This document shows positions 24,154 through 31,968 of a DNA stretch of 36,405 nucleotides, piece by piece. The notes below the pieces were generated by a model, which was given only the letters and a program-made list of their open reading frames with translations, did not search any database and had not been told where the DNA came from. The position numbers and the translations under genes are program-made. This DNA comes from Casimicrobiaceae bacterium. GTDB lineage: Bacteria; Pseudomonadota; Gammaproteobacteria; Burkholderiales; Casimicrobiaceae. Each line of letters begins with the position of its first letter. Positions within the stretch are counted from its first letter, which is position 1. The stretch is from positions 1 to 36,405 of the forward strand of contig JANWWI010000028.1 of NCBI GenBank assembly GCA_025056355.1. The letters run 5' to 3'.

Positions 24154-24522
24154 ATGCGAGCACCCCTTCGTGAGCGTGGTTTGTCGCTCATCGGTTTCGT
24201 GTTTGTCGGCGGTCTCGTCGCCTTCGTGTTGTTCATCGCGGCTCGGGCGCTGCCGGCGTGGTCCGAGTATTTCGCGATCCGCAAGGTCTTGCAGGCAACC
24301 GCCGACGAATTCACGGTGGCGGCTCAGCCGCCCGCCATCCGCCATGCGTTCGACCGTCGCGCGCAAATCGATGACATCCGCTCCGTGCAGGGCAAGGATC
24401 TCGAAATCAACAAAGTCAACGGCCGCATCGTCCTGCGCGCCACGTACTCGAAGCAGGTTCCCGTCGTCGGCAACATGAGCCTGCTGTTTGAGTTCGACGC
24501 CACCGCAACCAGCAGCAAGTAG
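24154..24522 (+). CDS. DUF4845 membrane protein
   Basis: 122 aa from the ATG at 24154 (MRAPLRERGLSLIGFVFVGG), the usual N-terminus of this family; a GTG at 24130 would add 8 residues. One membrane helix follows the charged start (LIGFVFVGGLVAFVLFIAA). The short extracytoplasmic region contains PAWSEYFAIRKVLQ and ends in a beta-rich stretch (RIVLRATYSKQVPVVGNMSLLF). The overall shape resembles a type IV pilin-like N-terminus, but it is assigned to DUF4845 because it sits between lepB and rnc, where this uncharacterised family is conserved in betaproteobacteria. No known function. Confidence 0.85.
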   Translation: MRAPLRERGLSLIGFVFVGGLVAFVLFIAARALPAWSEYFAIRKVLQATADEFTVAAQPPAIRHAFDRRAQIDDIRSVQGKDLEINKVNGRIVLRATYSKQVPVVGNMSLLFEFDATATSSK

Positions 24523-24542
24523 ATCTCCCAGGCGTTGTCTCC

Positions 24543-25202
24543 TTGAGTCTCGAATCCGAACTCGGCTACGTCTTTATCGAACCGAAACGCCTCACCGAGG
24601 CGCTCACGCATCGCAGCTTTGGCCAGCCGCATAACGAACGGCTCGAATTTATTGGCGACAGTGTGCTCAACTGCGTGATCGCTCTGGCGCTTTTCGAGCG
24701 CTTTCCCGCGCTGCCCGAAGGACAGCTTTCGCGCATTCGCGCCAACCTCGTGAGCCAGCCCACGCTACACGCGCTGGCGCTGCGGCTCGATTTACCGCAG
24801 CACCTGCGCATCGGCGAAGGCGAGGAAAAAAGCGGCGGCCGCGAACGGCCCTCGATGCTGGCCGATGCCCTCGAAGCCATTATCGGGGCCATCGCGCTCG
24901 ATGGCGGATTTGAAGCCGCACATCGCGTCGTCCTTCGTCTCTACGAACACCGTCTCGCTGCCATCGACCCGCGCGAGGGCGGCAAGGATCCGAAAACGCG
25001 TCTTCAGGAGTACTTGCAAGGCCGGCATTTGCCCTTGCCGGTTTACCGAGTCGAGCGGATCGAGGGGGAAGCTCACGCACAGCTCTTCACGGTGCGCTGT
25101 AGCGTGACCTCGCTCGGCCATGAAACTCAGGGCCGAGGCTCTTCGCGCCGAGCCGCCGAGCAACAAGCCGCGGAGGCGCTGCTCAAGCTGCTCGGTCAGT
25201 GA
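24543..25202 (+). CDS. rnc: Ribonuclease III
   Basis: 219 aa. The RNase III signature NERLEFIGDSVLNCVI (residues 31-46) carries the metal-binding Glu and Asp; the second acidic pair lies in MLADALEAIIGAIALDGG (about 105-122). A double-stranded-RNA-binding domain occupies residues 150-218 (DPKTRLQEYLQG ... GSSRRAAEQQAAEALLKLL). It cuts double-stranded RNA in rRNA precursors and in mRNA and antisense duplexes. The only usable start is TTG at 24543: no ATG or GTG lies in frame between it and the preceding stop region, and AGG lies about 11 nt upstream. It overlaps or abuts era. Confidence 0.96.
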   Translation: MSLESELGYVFIEPKRLTEALTHRSFGQPHNERLEFIGDSVLNCVIALALFERFPALPEGQLSRIRANLVSQPTLHALALRLDLPQHLRIGEGEEKSGGRERPSMLADALEAIIGAIALDGGFEAAHRVVLRLYEHRLAAIDPREGGKDPKTRLQEYLQGRHLPLPVYRVERIEGEAHAQLFTVRCSVTSLGHETQGRGSSRRAAEQQAAEALLKLLGQ

Positions 25203-25216
25203 TCGGACCCACCGAT

Positions 25217-26122
25217 ATGTCCTCTGCCCCCGTCGTCACGCGCTGCGGCCAGATTGCGGTGGTGGGACGCCCCAACGTCGGCAAAAGCACGCTGCTCAAC
25301 CGACTCGTCGGGGAAAAGATTTCGATCACCTCGCGCAAAGCACAAACGACGCGCCTGCCGATTCGCGGCGTTCTCACCCGCGGCGATGCGCAGTTCATCT
25401 TCGTCGACACGCCAGGCTACCAAACGCGGCACGGTGGCGAGTTGAATCGCCGACTCAATGCGAGCGTGCGTCGCGTGCTCGACGAGGTCGATGTGGTCCT
25501 CTGGGTCTGGGAAGCCCCTCGCCTGACGCCAGGTGACCGCGCGGTGCTCGAACTCCTGCCCCAAAATAAGCCGATCGTGGTCGTGCCGAACAAAATCGAC
25601 CAGCTACGGGGGGATGAGGCACGCGCGACGCTCGCCGAAACCGTGCGCGAGCTTGCCCAGGAGGTGCGCTTTGTGGCTTTTGTCCCGGTCTCGGCCACGG
25701 AGGGCACGCAAATCGATGCCCTACTCGAAGAGCTGCGTCAACGCTTGCCGCCGGGCGAGGCGCTCTACGAGCCAGATACCCTGACCGACCGGTCCGAGCG
25801 CGTGCTCGCCGCGGAACTGATCCGCGAAAAGGTGTTTCGCCTGACCGGCGACGAGATTCCCTACCGCACGGCGGTCCTCATTGACCGTTTCGAGCAGCGC
25901 GGCGCACTTCGGCGCATCTGCGCCACGATTTTGGTCGACAAACCTTCGCAGCGGCCACTTTTAATCGGTGCAGGCGGCGAGCGCCTCAAGCGTATCGGCA
26001 CCGAAGCGCGGCTCGATATGGAACGTCTCTTCGGCGGGCGCGTCTACCTGGAGCTGTTCGTCAAAGTCAAAACCGGCTGGTCAGACAACCTGACCGTGCT
26101 GCGTGAGCTAGGGCTCGCGTGA
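25217..26122 (+). CDS. era: GTPase Era
   Basis: 301 aa from the ATG at 25217; a GTG at 25199 that overlaps the rnc stop (GTGA) would add 6 residues and could also be used. G1 GRPNVGKST, the TSRKAQTTR effector segment, G3 DTPGYQT, and G4 NKIDQL. G5 is SATEG instead of the more usual SAxxG. The C-terminal KH domain (LLIGAGGERLKRIGTEAR, then VYLELFVKVKTGWSDN) binds the 3' end of 16S rNA. Era is needed for 30S ribosome maturation. The rnc-era-recO order is conserved. Confidence 0.96.
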   Translation: MSSAPVVTRCGQIAVVGRPNVGKSTLLNRLVGEKISITSRKAQTTRLPIRGVLTRGDAQFIFVDTPGYQTRHGGELNRRLNASVRRVLDEVDVVLWVWEAPRLTPGDRAVLELLPQNKPIVVVPNKIDQLRGDEARATLAETVRELAQEVRFVAFVPVSATEGTQIDALLEELRQRLPPGEALYEPDTLTDRSERVLAAELIREKVFRLTGDEIPYRTAVLIDRFEQRGALRRICATILVDKPSQRPLLIGAGGERLKRIGTEARLDMERLFGGRVYLELFVKVKTGWSDNLTVLRELGLA

Positions 26123-26147
26123 GGTCTCAATCGCGTGCACGGACCGC

Positions 26148-26933
26148 ATGGGCACCGCCGCCAAACTCTCGGCACCGGATCGGGCGTTCGTCCTGCACGG
26201 CTATCCGTACCGGGAGACAAGTCTGGTTGCCGAACTATTCACGGCACGGCACGGCCGGCTCCCGGTGGTGGCCAAGGGAGCAAAGCGCCCAGGGTCGAAG
26301 CTACGCGCTGTTTTGCTCACGTTACAGCCACTCGAGGTCGTGTGGAGCGGGCGCGGCGAGGTACGCACCCTCACCCAGGCGCACTGGGTACCCGGTCAGG
26401 CTTGGTTGACGGGCCGGGCGCTGCTGTGCGGACTCTACTTGAACGAGCTCATTCTCAAGCTGCTGCCGCGAGAGGATCCGCACCCGCACCTCTTCGAAGC
26501 CTATGCAGCGGCGCTGCTCACCCTTGGTGAACTCGGTCAGGACGCTGAGCAGGCGGCCGTGCTGCGCGATTTCGAGGTCACGCTGCTGGCCGAGTTGGGC
26601 TACGGACTCGAACTCAGGCACGACGTCATCACGGGCGAGCCGTTGCGCGCCGATGCGCTTTACCGTTATCACCCCCTGCGCGGACCGTCTCGGGAAGGCA
26701 GCGGCGAAGTCGTCTCAGGGGCCGTCCTACTTGCCCTGGCCGAGGGTCGCTTCGCTTCGCCAACGTTGGCCGAAGAAGCGCGCCGCTTTGTGCGGCGCAT
26801 CATCGACATGCATCTTGAATGGCGTCGGCTGCGCTCAGCCGACGTCGCGGCCGAACTGCGCGATCTCGCGTTTCGTCTGGAGACGACATCGCCCGTGCGG
26901 CGCCGAAGCAAAACCGAGGGTTTGCACACATGA
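26148..26933 (+). CDS. recO: DNA repair protein RecO
   Basis: 261 aa. An N-terminal OB-fold (FVLHGYPYRETSLVAELFT...HGRLPVVAKGAKRPGSKLRAVL, seen in two blocks) is followed by an all-helical C-terminal domain (YLNELILKLLPREDPHPHLFEAY; FEVTLLAELGYGLEL). No zinc-binding Cys cluster is present, as in many proteobacterial RecO. It anneals single-stranded DNA and helps RecR load RecA in the RecF pathway. It overlaps acpS directly (ATGA, 26930-26933). In most betaproteobacteria pdxJ lies between recO and acpS; here there is no room for it. Confidence 0.95.
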   Translation: MGTAAKLSAPDRAFVLHGYPYRETSLVAELFTARHGRLPVVAKGAKRPGSKLRAVLLTLQPLEVVWSGRGEVRTLTQAHWVPGQAWLTGRALLCGLYLNELILKLLPREDPHPHLFEAYAAALLTLGELGQDAEQAAVLRDFEVTLLAELGYGLELRHDVITGEPLRADALYRYHPLRGPSREGSGEVVSGAVLLALAEGRFASPTLAEEARRFVRRIIDMHLEWRRLRSADVAAELRDLAFRLETTSPVRRRSKTEGLHT

Positions 26934-27322
26934 TCTTCGGCATCGGCGCTGACCTCGTCGCAATCGGACGCATCGAGGCTGCCTTCCGCCGTCACGGCGA
27001 GCGTTTCCTCGCGCGGCTGCTGACGCGTGAGGAGCGCACCCGCTATGAGCAGATCGCACCGGCGCTTCGCGCCAGCTGGCTCGCCAAGCGCTGGGCCGCC
27101 AAGGAGGCCTTCGCGAAGGCGCTCGGCACCGGCATTCGCGCCCCCTTCACCCTCTCGGCCATCGGCACCACCGCAAGCGCCGAAGGTCAGCCGCGCTTTG
27201 CGCTTTCGCCCGAGGCCGAGACGGCGCTTCGCGCCCGGGGTATCCACCAGGCGCACCTGGCGCTGACCGACGATGGCCACTACGCTTTCGCCGTGGTGAT
27301 TCTGGAGCGAAGCGATGGCTGA
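26930..27322 (+). CDS. acpS: Holo-[acyl-carrier-protein] synthase
   Basis: 130 aa from the ATG at 26930 ([19 protein letters not shown]); the frame is open upstream to 26819 but those residues belong to the recO region. It transfers 4'-phosphopantetheine from CoA to the acyl carrier protein. Motifs are [12 protein letters not shown] with the metal-binding Asp, and [16 protein letters not shown] with the Glu and Lys of the active site. The C-terminal [17 protein letters not shown] is also typical. It begins within the recO stop and ends within nagZ (8-nt overlap), so recO-acpS-nagZ are tightly coupled. Confidence 0.97.
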   Translation: MIFGIGADLVAIGRIEAAFRRHGERFLARLLTREERTRYEQIAPALRASWLAKRWAAKEAFAKALGTGIRAPFTLSAIGTTASAEGQPRFALSPEAETALRARGIHQAHLALTDDGHYAFAVVILERSDG

Positions 27323-28304
27323 ACCGCGCAGCGGGGTGAGGCGCCCGCTCGGCCCGATCATGACCTCGATCGATGGGCTGGAACTCTCCGCCGAAGAGCG
27401 CGAGCTGCTTTGTCACCCGCTCTTAGGGGGGGTGATCCTGTTTGCGCGCAACTATGCCGATCGGGCGCAGCTCACGGCCCTGACGGCGGCGATTCGGGCC
27501 CTGCGCGATCCGCCGCTCGTGATTGCGGTCGATCAGGAAGGCGGGCGCGTGCAGCGCTTTCGCGACGGCTTTACGCCGATCCCGCCGATGCGCTCGCTTG
27601 GGGTGCTCTGGGACAGCGACCCGCCAAACGCCCTTGCACGCGCCTTCGAGCTCGGTGCCACGCTTGCACGCGAGTTGGGCGAAGTTGGAGTCGACTTCAG
27701 CTTCACCCCGGTGCTTGATTTGGACTACGGCGAATCGACCGTCATCGGCGATCGCGCCTTCCACCGCGATCCGCTTGCCGTGGCAGCACTGGCCATCAGC
27801 TTGATGCAGGGTCTGTGCTCGGAAGGCATGGCGGCCGTGGGCAAGCACTTTCCCGGCCACGGCTATGTGCGCGGCGACACCCACTGGGAGCAGCCCGAGG
27901 ATGAGCGTGACTATGCCCAACTGGAGGCTGCGGATCTGGTCCCGTTTCGCGAAGCGGTGGCTGCCGGGCTTGAGGGCGTGATGGCTGCACACTTGATCTT
28001 TCCGAAGATCGATCCGCACTTGGCAGGTTTTTCGCGCTTCTGGTTGCAAGAGGTGTTACGCGGGCGGCTTGGTTTTCGGGGCGCGATCTTCACCGATGAC
28101 CTTGGAATGGTGGCCGCTCATCGCGTTGGCGATCTGGTCGCTCGAGCCGAGGCCGCCCTTGCGGCCGGCGCCGACATCGTCTTGCCATGCAACGATCGGC
28201 CCGGACTCATCGAGCTGCTTGAGCGCTGGCGGCCTGAGCCCTCGGCCGCGCTTGCCGCCAAGTGGGAGCGGCTACGCAAGCACCCGCCGGGTCATCGCCG
28301 CTGA
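27315..28304 (+). CDS. nagZ: Beta-N-acetylhexosaminidase NagZ (GH3)
   Basis: 329 aa. Glycoside hydrolase family 3 enzyme of peptidoglycan recycling that removes GlcNAc from anhydro-muropeptides in the cytoplasm. It begins with [20 protein letters not shown], the typical NagZ N-terminus. [10 protein letters not shown] and the KHFPGHG signature (residues about 177-183) contact the sugar. GDTHWEQP carries the Asp-His catalytic dyad that stands in for an acid/base residue. TDDLGM contains the nucleophile Asp. It overlaps acpS by 8 nt, and a DUF1810 gene follows 13 nt later. In bacteria with inducible AmpC this enzyme makes the signal, but no ampR/ampC pair is here. Confidence 0.96.
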   Translation: MAEPRSGVRRPLGPIMTSIDGLELSAEERELLCHPLLGGVILFARNYADRAQLTALTAAIRALRDPPLVIAVDQEGGRVQRFRDGFTPIPPMRSLGVLWDSDPPNALARAFELGATLARELGEVGVDFSFTPVLDLDYGESTVIGDRAFHRDPLAVAALAISLMQGLCSEGMAAVGKHFPGHGYVRGDTHWEQPEDERDYAQLEAADLVPFREAVAAGLEGVMAAHLIFPKIDPHLAGFSRFWLQEVLRGRLGFRGAIFTDDLGMVAAHRVGDLVARAEAALAAGADIVLPCNDRPGLIELLERWRPEPSAALAAKWERLRKHPPGHRR

Positions 28305-28317
28305 CAAGGCACACACC

Positions 28318-28758
28318 ATGCAGAGCGATCCTTTCGAACACTTCGTCACCGCTCAGGCCGAAATCTACGCGAGCGTGCGCAGCGAACTGGCCGCCGGGGC
28401 CAAGCGCAGCCACTGGATGTGGTTCATCTTTCCGCAACTCAAAGGGCTCGGGCGGAGTTGGACGGCTCAACGCTACGCCTTGCCCGACCCGGCGGCCGCG
28501 CGGGCGTACCTTTCCCATCCGTTGCTCGGGCCGCGGCTCATCGAGTGCACTGAGCTGGCCCTACGCCATGCGGGGCGTCCGCTAGAGCGGCTCTTTCCGC
28601 CGCCGGATGATTTGAAGTTCATCTCCTCGATGACACTTTTTGCCGGTGTGGCCGGTCCCGAGAGCATCTTTGGGCAGGCGCTTGTGAGGCTGGCCGGCGG
28701 CCGGCGCTGCGCCTTTACCGAAGAGCGCCTCGCGCGCGAAGCCGACCGCAGCTCATGA
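28318..28758 (+). CDS. DUF1810 family protein (calpastatin-like in old annotations)
   Basis: 146 aa from the ATG at 28318; the open frame continues upstream to 28069 inside nagZ but without family similarity. DUF1810 features are DPFEHFVTAQAEIYASVRSEL at the N-terminus, the highly conserved RSHWMWFIFPQLKGLGRS, the ALPDPAAARAYLSHPLLGPRL block, and LKFISSMTLFAGVAG. No catalytic residues are known, and function is unestablished. It is sandwiched between nagZ (13 nt upstream) and uvrC, which it overlaps by 4 nt (ATGA), so it appears co-transcribed with a DNA repair gene. The Trp/Phe-rich core suggests a small globular helical protein. Confidence 0.9.
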   Translation: MQSDPFEHFVTAQAEIYASVRSELAAGAKRSHWMWFIFPQLKGLGRSWTAQRYALPDPAAARAYLSHPLLGPRLIECTELALRHAGRPLERLFPPPDDLKFISSMTLFAGVAGPESIFGQALVRLAGGRRCAFTEERLAREADRSS

Positions 28759-30617
28759 GCGAAACGCTTGCCCCGGCCATCGCCGAGACCTTGCGCACGC
28801 TGCCCACACGGCCCGGCGTCTACCGCATGCTCGGGCGGGCGGCCGACGGAGGCGAAATCGTGCTCTATGTCGGCAAGGCCAAGAATTTGAAAGCGCGTGT
28901 GAGCTCCTATTTCGTCAAAGGGCAGCACGGGCCGCGGATTGCGCGCATGCTCGAGCAGGTCGAGCGGATCGAAGTCACCGTGACACGCTCCGAAGCCGAA
29001 GCGCTCCTGCTTGAGAACAACCTGATCAAGACGCTTGAGCCGCGCTACAACATTCTTTTTCGCGACGACAAGAGCTACCCGTACCTGTGCCTGACCGGCG
29101 AGGCCTTCCCGCAGCTTCGTTTCTTTCGCGGCAAGCCGGACAAGCGTCATCGGTACTTTGGCCCCTTTCCGAGCGCCGCCGCGGTGCGCGAGGGCATTCA
29201 GACGCTGCAAAAGCTCTTTCAACTGCGCACCTGCGAAAACACCGTCTTTGCACACCGCTCGCGGCCGTGCATGCTCGCGCAAATCGGTCGTTGCAGCGCT
29301 CCGTGTGTCGGTGCGATCAGTGAGGCCGACTATGCGCGCGACGTGGCCGATGCGCTTCGCTTTCTCTCGGGCCGTGGCGATGAAGTGCTCAGCGACCTGC
29401 AACAGGCCATGGAAGAGGCTGCCGCAGCGCTTGCCTTTGAACGCGCCGCCCGCCTGCGCGACAAGATCGCGCGCCTGGCTCGGCTACAGAGCCGGCAGTT
29501 CGTCTCAAGCCTGCGCGAGCACGATGTGGATGTCATTGCGCTTGTGCAAGCGCAAGGCCTCATCGCGGTCAATGTGACCATGATCCGCGGCGGGCAGCAT
29601 GTGGGCGATCGGTCGCATTTTCCAGTCAAGAACGCGCCGAGCGAGCCACTGCCCGAGGAAGAGCTCGCCGAGCTGCTTGAGCGATTTTTGCTCCAGCATT
29701 ACCTCGGGCGCGACGTCCCGGCCGAGCTTGTCGTAAGCCACGCGATCGCAAGCGAGGCCCTGGCCAGTGCGCTGGCCGGCGACACCCAACGACCGATCGA
29801 GGTCAACGCCCATCCGAGCGGGTTGCGCCGCGCCTGGCTGGACATGGCGCAGGAAAACGCGCGCCTTGCCATCGCCCAACGTCTGCGTGCCGCAGAAACT
29901 GGCGCAGCGCGCCTTCAGGCGCTCATCGACGCGCTCGAGCTTCCCGAGAGTACACAGCGCATCGAATGCTTCGATGTCTCCCACACCATGGGCGAGGCCA
30001 CGGTCGCAAGCTGCGTGGTCTTCGATGGCCACGCCCTGGTGCCGGCTCAGTATCGACGCATGAACATCGCGGTGACCGATCGCGGCGACGATTACGCCGC
30101 CTTGCGCGAAGCGCTCACACGCCGCGCCGCGCGCATCGCCGCCGGAGAGGTGCCGCGCCCGGATCTGTGGATCATCGACGGCGGACAGGGGCAAGTCAAC
30201 GTCGCCGCGCGGGTGCTTGCCGAGGCGGGGCTTCACGACATCGCCCTCATCGGCTCGGCCAAGGGGCAAGCGCGCAAAAAAGGGCAGGAACAAATCGTCT
30301 TTCCGCCCGATGCCGACGGTGTGGTTCGCCCGGCGCTGACGCTGCCTTCCGACCATCCAGGGCTGCATCTCATCCAGCAGCTGCAGGATGAGGCACACCG
30401 CTTCGCGATCACCGGCCACCGCGCGCGTCGTGCCAAGGCGCGCGAGCACTCGCTGCTCGATGAAATCGACGGCATCGGGCCGCGTAAAAAAGCCGCCCTC
30501 TTACGACGCTTCGGCAGCGTGCGCGGCATTGCGGCCGCTTCGGTTGAGGACCTCGCCCAAGTACCCGGGATTTCCGACGAACTGGCTGAGCGTATCTATG
30601 CCGCCTTGCATGGATGA
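28755..30617 (+). CDS. uvrC: UvrABC system protein C (excinuclease subunit)
   Basis: 620 aa. Makes both incisions around DNA lesions in nucleotide excision repair after UvrA2-UvrB recognition. The N-terminal GIY-YIG nuclease domain (RPGVYRMLG, VLYVGKAKNLKARVSSYF, LLENNLIKTLEPRYNILFRDD in parts, residues 19-102) makes the 3' cut. A four-Cys iron-sulfur-type cluster may use CENTVFAHRSRPCMLAQIG...CSAPC. The UVR motif (about 203-238, MEEAAAALAFERAARLRDKI) binds UvrB. The RNase H-like domain (IECFDVSHTMGEATVASCVVF, shown in parts, then DLWIIDGGQGQ) makes the 5' cut. The C-terminal double HhH is DEIDGIGPRKKAALLRRFGS and following. It overlaps DUF1810 by 4 nt. The common downstream neighbour pgsA is absent; transcription from the right is convergent. 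Confidence 0.97.
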   Translation: MSETLAPAIAETLRTLPTRPGVYRMLGRAADGGEIVLYVGKAKNLKARVSSYFVKGQHGPRIARMLEQVERIEVTVTRSEAEALLLENNLIKTLEPRYNILFRDDKSYPYLCLTGEAFPQLRFFRGKPDKRHRYFGPFPSAAAVREGIQTLQKLFQLRTCENTVFAHRSRPCMLAQIGRCSAPCVGAISEADYARDVADALRFLSGRGDEVLSDLQQAMEEAAAALAFERAARLRDKIARLARLQSRQFVSSLREHDVDVIALVQAQGLIAVNVTMIRGGQHVGDRSHFPVKNAPSEPLPEEELAELLERFLLQHYLGRDVPAELVVSHAIASEALASALAGDTQRPIEVNAHPSGLRRAWLDMAQENARLAIAQRLRAAETGAARLQALIDALELPESTQRIECFDVSHTMGEATVASCVVFDGHALVPAQYRRMNIAVTDRGDDYAALREALTRRAARIAAGEVPRPDLWIIDGGQGQVNVAARVLAEAGLHDIALIGSAKGQARKKGQEQIVFPPDADGVVRPALTLPSDHPGLHLIQQLQDEAHRFAITGHRARRAKAREHSLLDEIDGIGPRKKAALLRRFGSVRGIAAASVEDLAQVPGISDELAERIYAALHG

Positions 30618-30687
30618 CTGCCCATCCGAACACGCCAACGTGCTCGATCAGGATCGCGCTCGAGGCACGTGCCGTGGCGTTGCTCGA

Positions 30688-30710
30688 TGGCTCCCCACGA
30701 CCGGGAGCCA
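30688..30710. terminator. Hairpin in the convergent uvrC / nudix spacer
   Basis: TGGCTCCC (30688-30695) pairs exactly with GGGAGCCA (30703-30710) across a 7-nt loop. It lies 70 nt past uvrC and 37 nt past the convergent nudix gene. There is no U-run on either side, so it is a possible bidirectional end signal of modest quality. Confidence 0.4.
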
Positions 30711-30747
30711 AAATCCATGGCAATCGAAGCCGTGTCGCCGCACGCGC

Positions 30748-31278
30748 TCAGCGAATGGTCGCCACGAGCTGTCTAGGGATGCTTGCCGTTGCTTCTGAGC
30801 GCAGATGCTCGAGCGTCAACCGGACGGTGCGAAAAGCCAGTCGATCCCAGGGAATCTCCTCGGGCGCAAACAGCGCGACCTCGATGCTCTCGGGGGTCGG
30901 CTGCCAAACCGGTTCGATGAGGTCGCCAAGAAACATCATGTGCACTTGGTCGATGTGCGGCACGGAGATGACGGCCACGAGCGGACCGAGTCGCACCCGA
31001 GCGCGCGTCTCTTCCCAGAGCTCGCGCATGGCGCCTTCCTCGAGCGTTTCGCCGTTTTCCATGAAGCCCGCAGGTAGCGTCCACTGCCCGTAGCGCGGTT
31101 CGATCCCGCGCCGCGCGAGCAGGATGCGCCCGTCCCAGCGCGCCACCACGCCGCAGACGACCCGGGGATTTGAGTAATGAATCGCGCCGCAATCAGCGCA
31201 CACCCAGCGCTCGCGATGGTCGCCCTCTGGGACCCGCAGAGCAACGCGGCCGCTGCCGCACTGGGAACAGAATTTCAC
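30748..31278 (-). CDS. NUDIX hydrolase with N-terminal zinc ribbon
   Basis: 176 aa from the GTG at 31278, which overlaps the orn stop (GTGA). The longer open frame to 31443 lies inside orn and is rejected. A zinc ribbon is formed by CSQCG and CADCG (residues 4-29). The Nudix box [20 protein letters not shown] is complete up to the catalytic REXXEE, but the normally following Gly is Arg (EETRARV); related zinc-ribbon Nudix proteins also vary here. It would hydrolyse a nucleoside diphosphate linked to another moiety (NADH, ADP-ribose, dinucleotides or similar). Substrate unknown. It is co-transcribed with orn, which degrades short RNA, so a role in nucleotide salvage or housecleaning is a reasonable guess. 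Confidence 0.9.
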   Translation of the reverse strand: MKFCSQCGSGRVALRVPEGDHRERWVCADCGAIHYSNPRVVCGVVARWDGRILLARRGIEPRYGQWTLPAGFMENGETLEEGAMRELWEETRARVRLGPLVAVISVPHIDQVHMMFLGDLIEPVWQPTPESIEVALFAPEEIPWDRLAFRTVRLTLEHLRSEATASIPRQLVATIR

Positions 31279-31871
31279 CCGGCCGACTCCGCCGCTGCCG
31301 CCGGCGCTTGGCCCGTCGCCGCGTTCGGCAGACGAATGAAGTGGTCCCGATAGTGGCGCAATTCCTCGATCGACTCGTAGATGTCGGCGAGCGCCGTGTG
31401 GCGCGTCTTCTTCTGGAATGCCTTCTTGACCTCGGGCGCCCACCGCGCGGCAAGCTCCTTGAGGGTGCTCACATCGAGGTTGCGGTAGTGAAAGTATGCT
31501 TCAAGCCGGGGCATGTACTTGGCCATGAAGCGGCGATCCTGATGCACGCTGTTTCCGCATAGCGGAGAGGCGCCTTTCGGCACGTGCTGCATCAAAAACT
31601 CAAGCAATAGGTCGGTGGCACGCTCTTCGTCGATGGTCGAGGCGCGCACGCGTTCGATCAGCCCTGTTCGGCTGTGCGTCTCGCGGTTCCATTGATCCAT
31701 CGCCTCGAGCACGGACTCAGGCTGATGAATCGCCAGCACGGGTCCCTCCGCGACCGTTTCGAGATTCGAATCGGTGACAACTACCGCCACTTCGAGGACG
31801 CGACAGGTCTCCGGATCGAGGCCCGACATCTCCATGTCAAGCCAGACAAGGTGATTCTGGTTCGCAGGCAT
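31275..31871 (-). CDS. orn: Oligoribonuclease
   Basis: 198 aa. DEDDh-type 3'-5' exoribonuclease that finishes RNA decay by removing mononucleotides from di- and short oligoribonucleotides, including pGpG from c-di-GMP breakdown. Exo I is [11 protein letters not shown] (D12, E14); Exo II is [17 protein letters not shown]; Exo III is [17 protein letters not shown] with the catalytic His and Asp. The pGpG link is relevant because this window also encodes an EAL phosphodiesterase. The gene is divergent from the M48 protease with a 97-nt shared promoter region containing a 17-bp palindrome. A Gly/Ala-rich tail ([14 protein letters not shown]) extends past the usual C-terminus. Confidence 0.97.
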   Translation of the reverse strand: MPANQNHLVWLDMEMSGLDPETCRVLEVAVVVTDSNLETVAEGPVLAIHQPESVLEAMDQWNRETHSRTGLIERVRASTIDEERATDLLLEFLMQHVPKGASPLCGNSVHQDRRFMAKYMPRLEAYFHYRNLDVSTLKELAARWAPEVKKAFQKKTRHTALADIYESIEELRHYRDHFIRLPNAATGQAPAAAAESAG

Positions 31872-31910
31872 TTTTCAGCTCGGGCACGTCCTGCCAACGG
31901 CACCGGCAGC

Positions 31911-31927
31911 CCGTGAAACAATCACGG
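31911..31927. promoter_or_regulatory. Palindrome in the divergent orn / M48 promoter region
   Basis: CCGTGA (31911-31916), AACAA, TCACGG (31922-31927). Six-bp perfect arms, 39 nt from the orn start and 42 nt from the protease start. A good position for an operator shared by both genes; no regulator is identified. Confidence 0.35.
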
Positions 31928-31968
31928 CTCGATTCTTTCATAGCGCCCCACTGGACGGCGGTTCGACG

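Noticed and set aside
26819-27322. Longer acpS reading frame
   Set aside because: The first 37 residues are read out of frame from rec[11 protein letters not shown] at 26930 is the family start.
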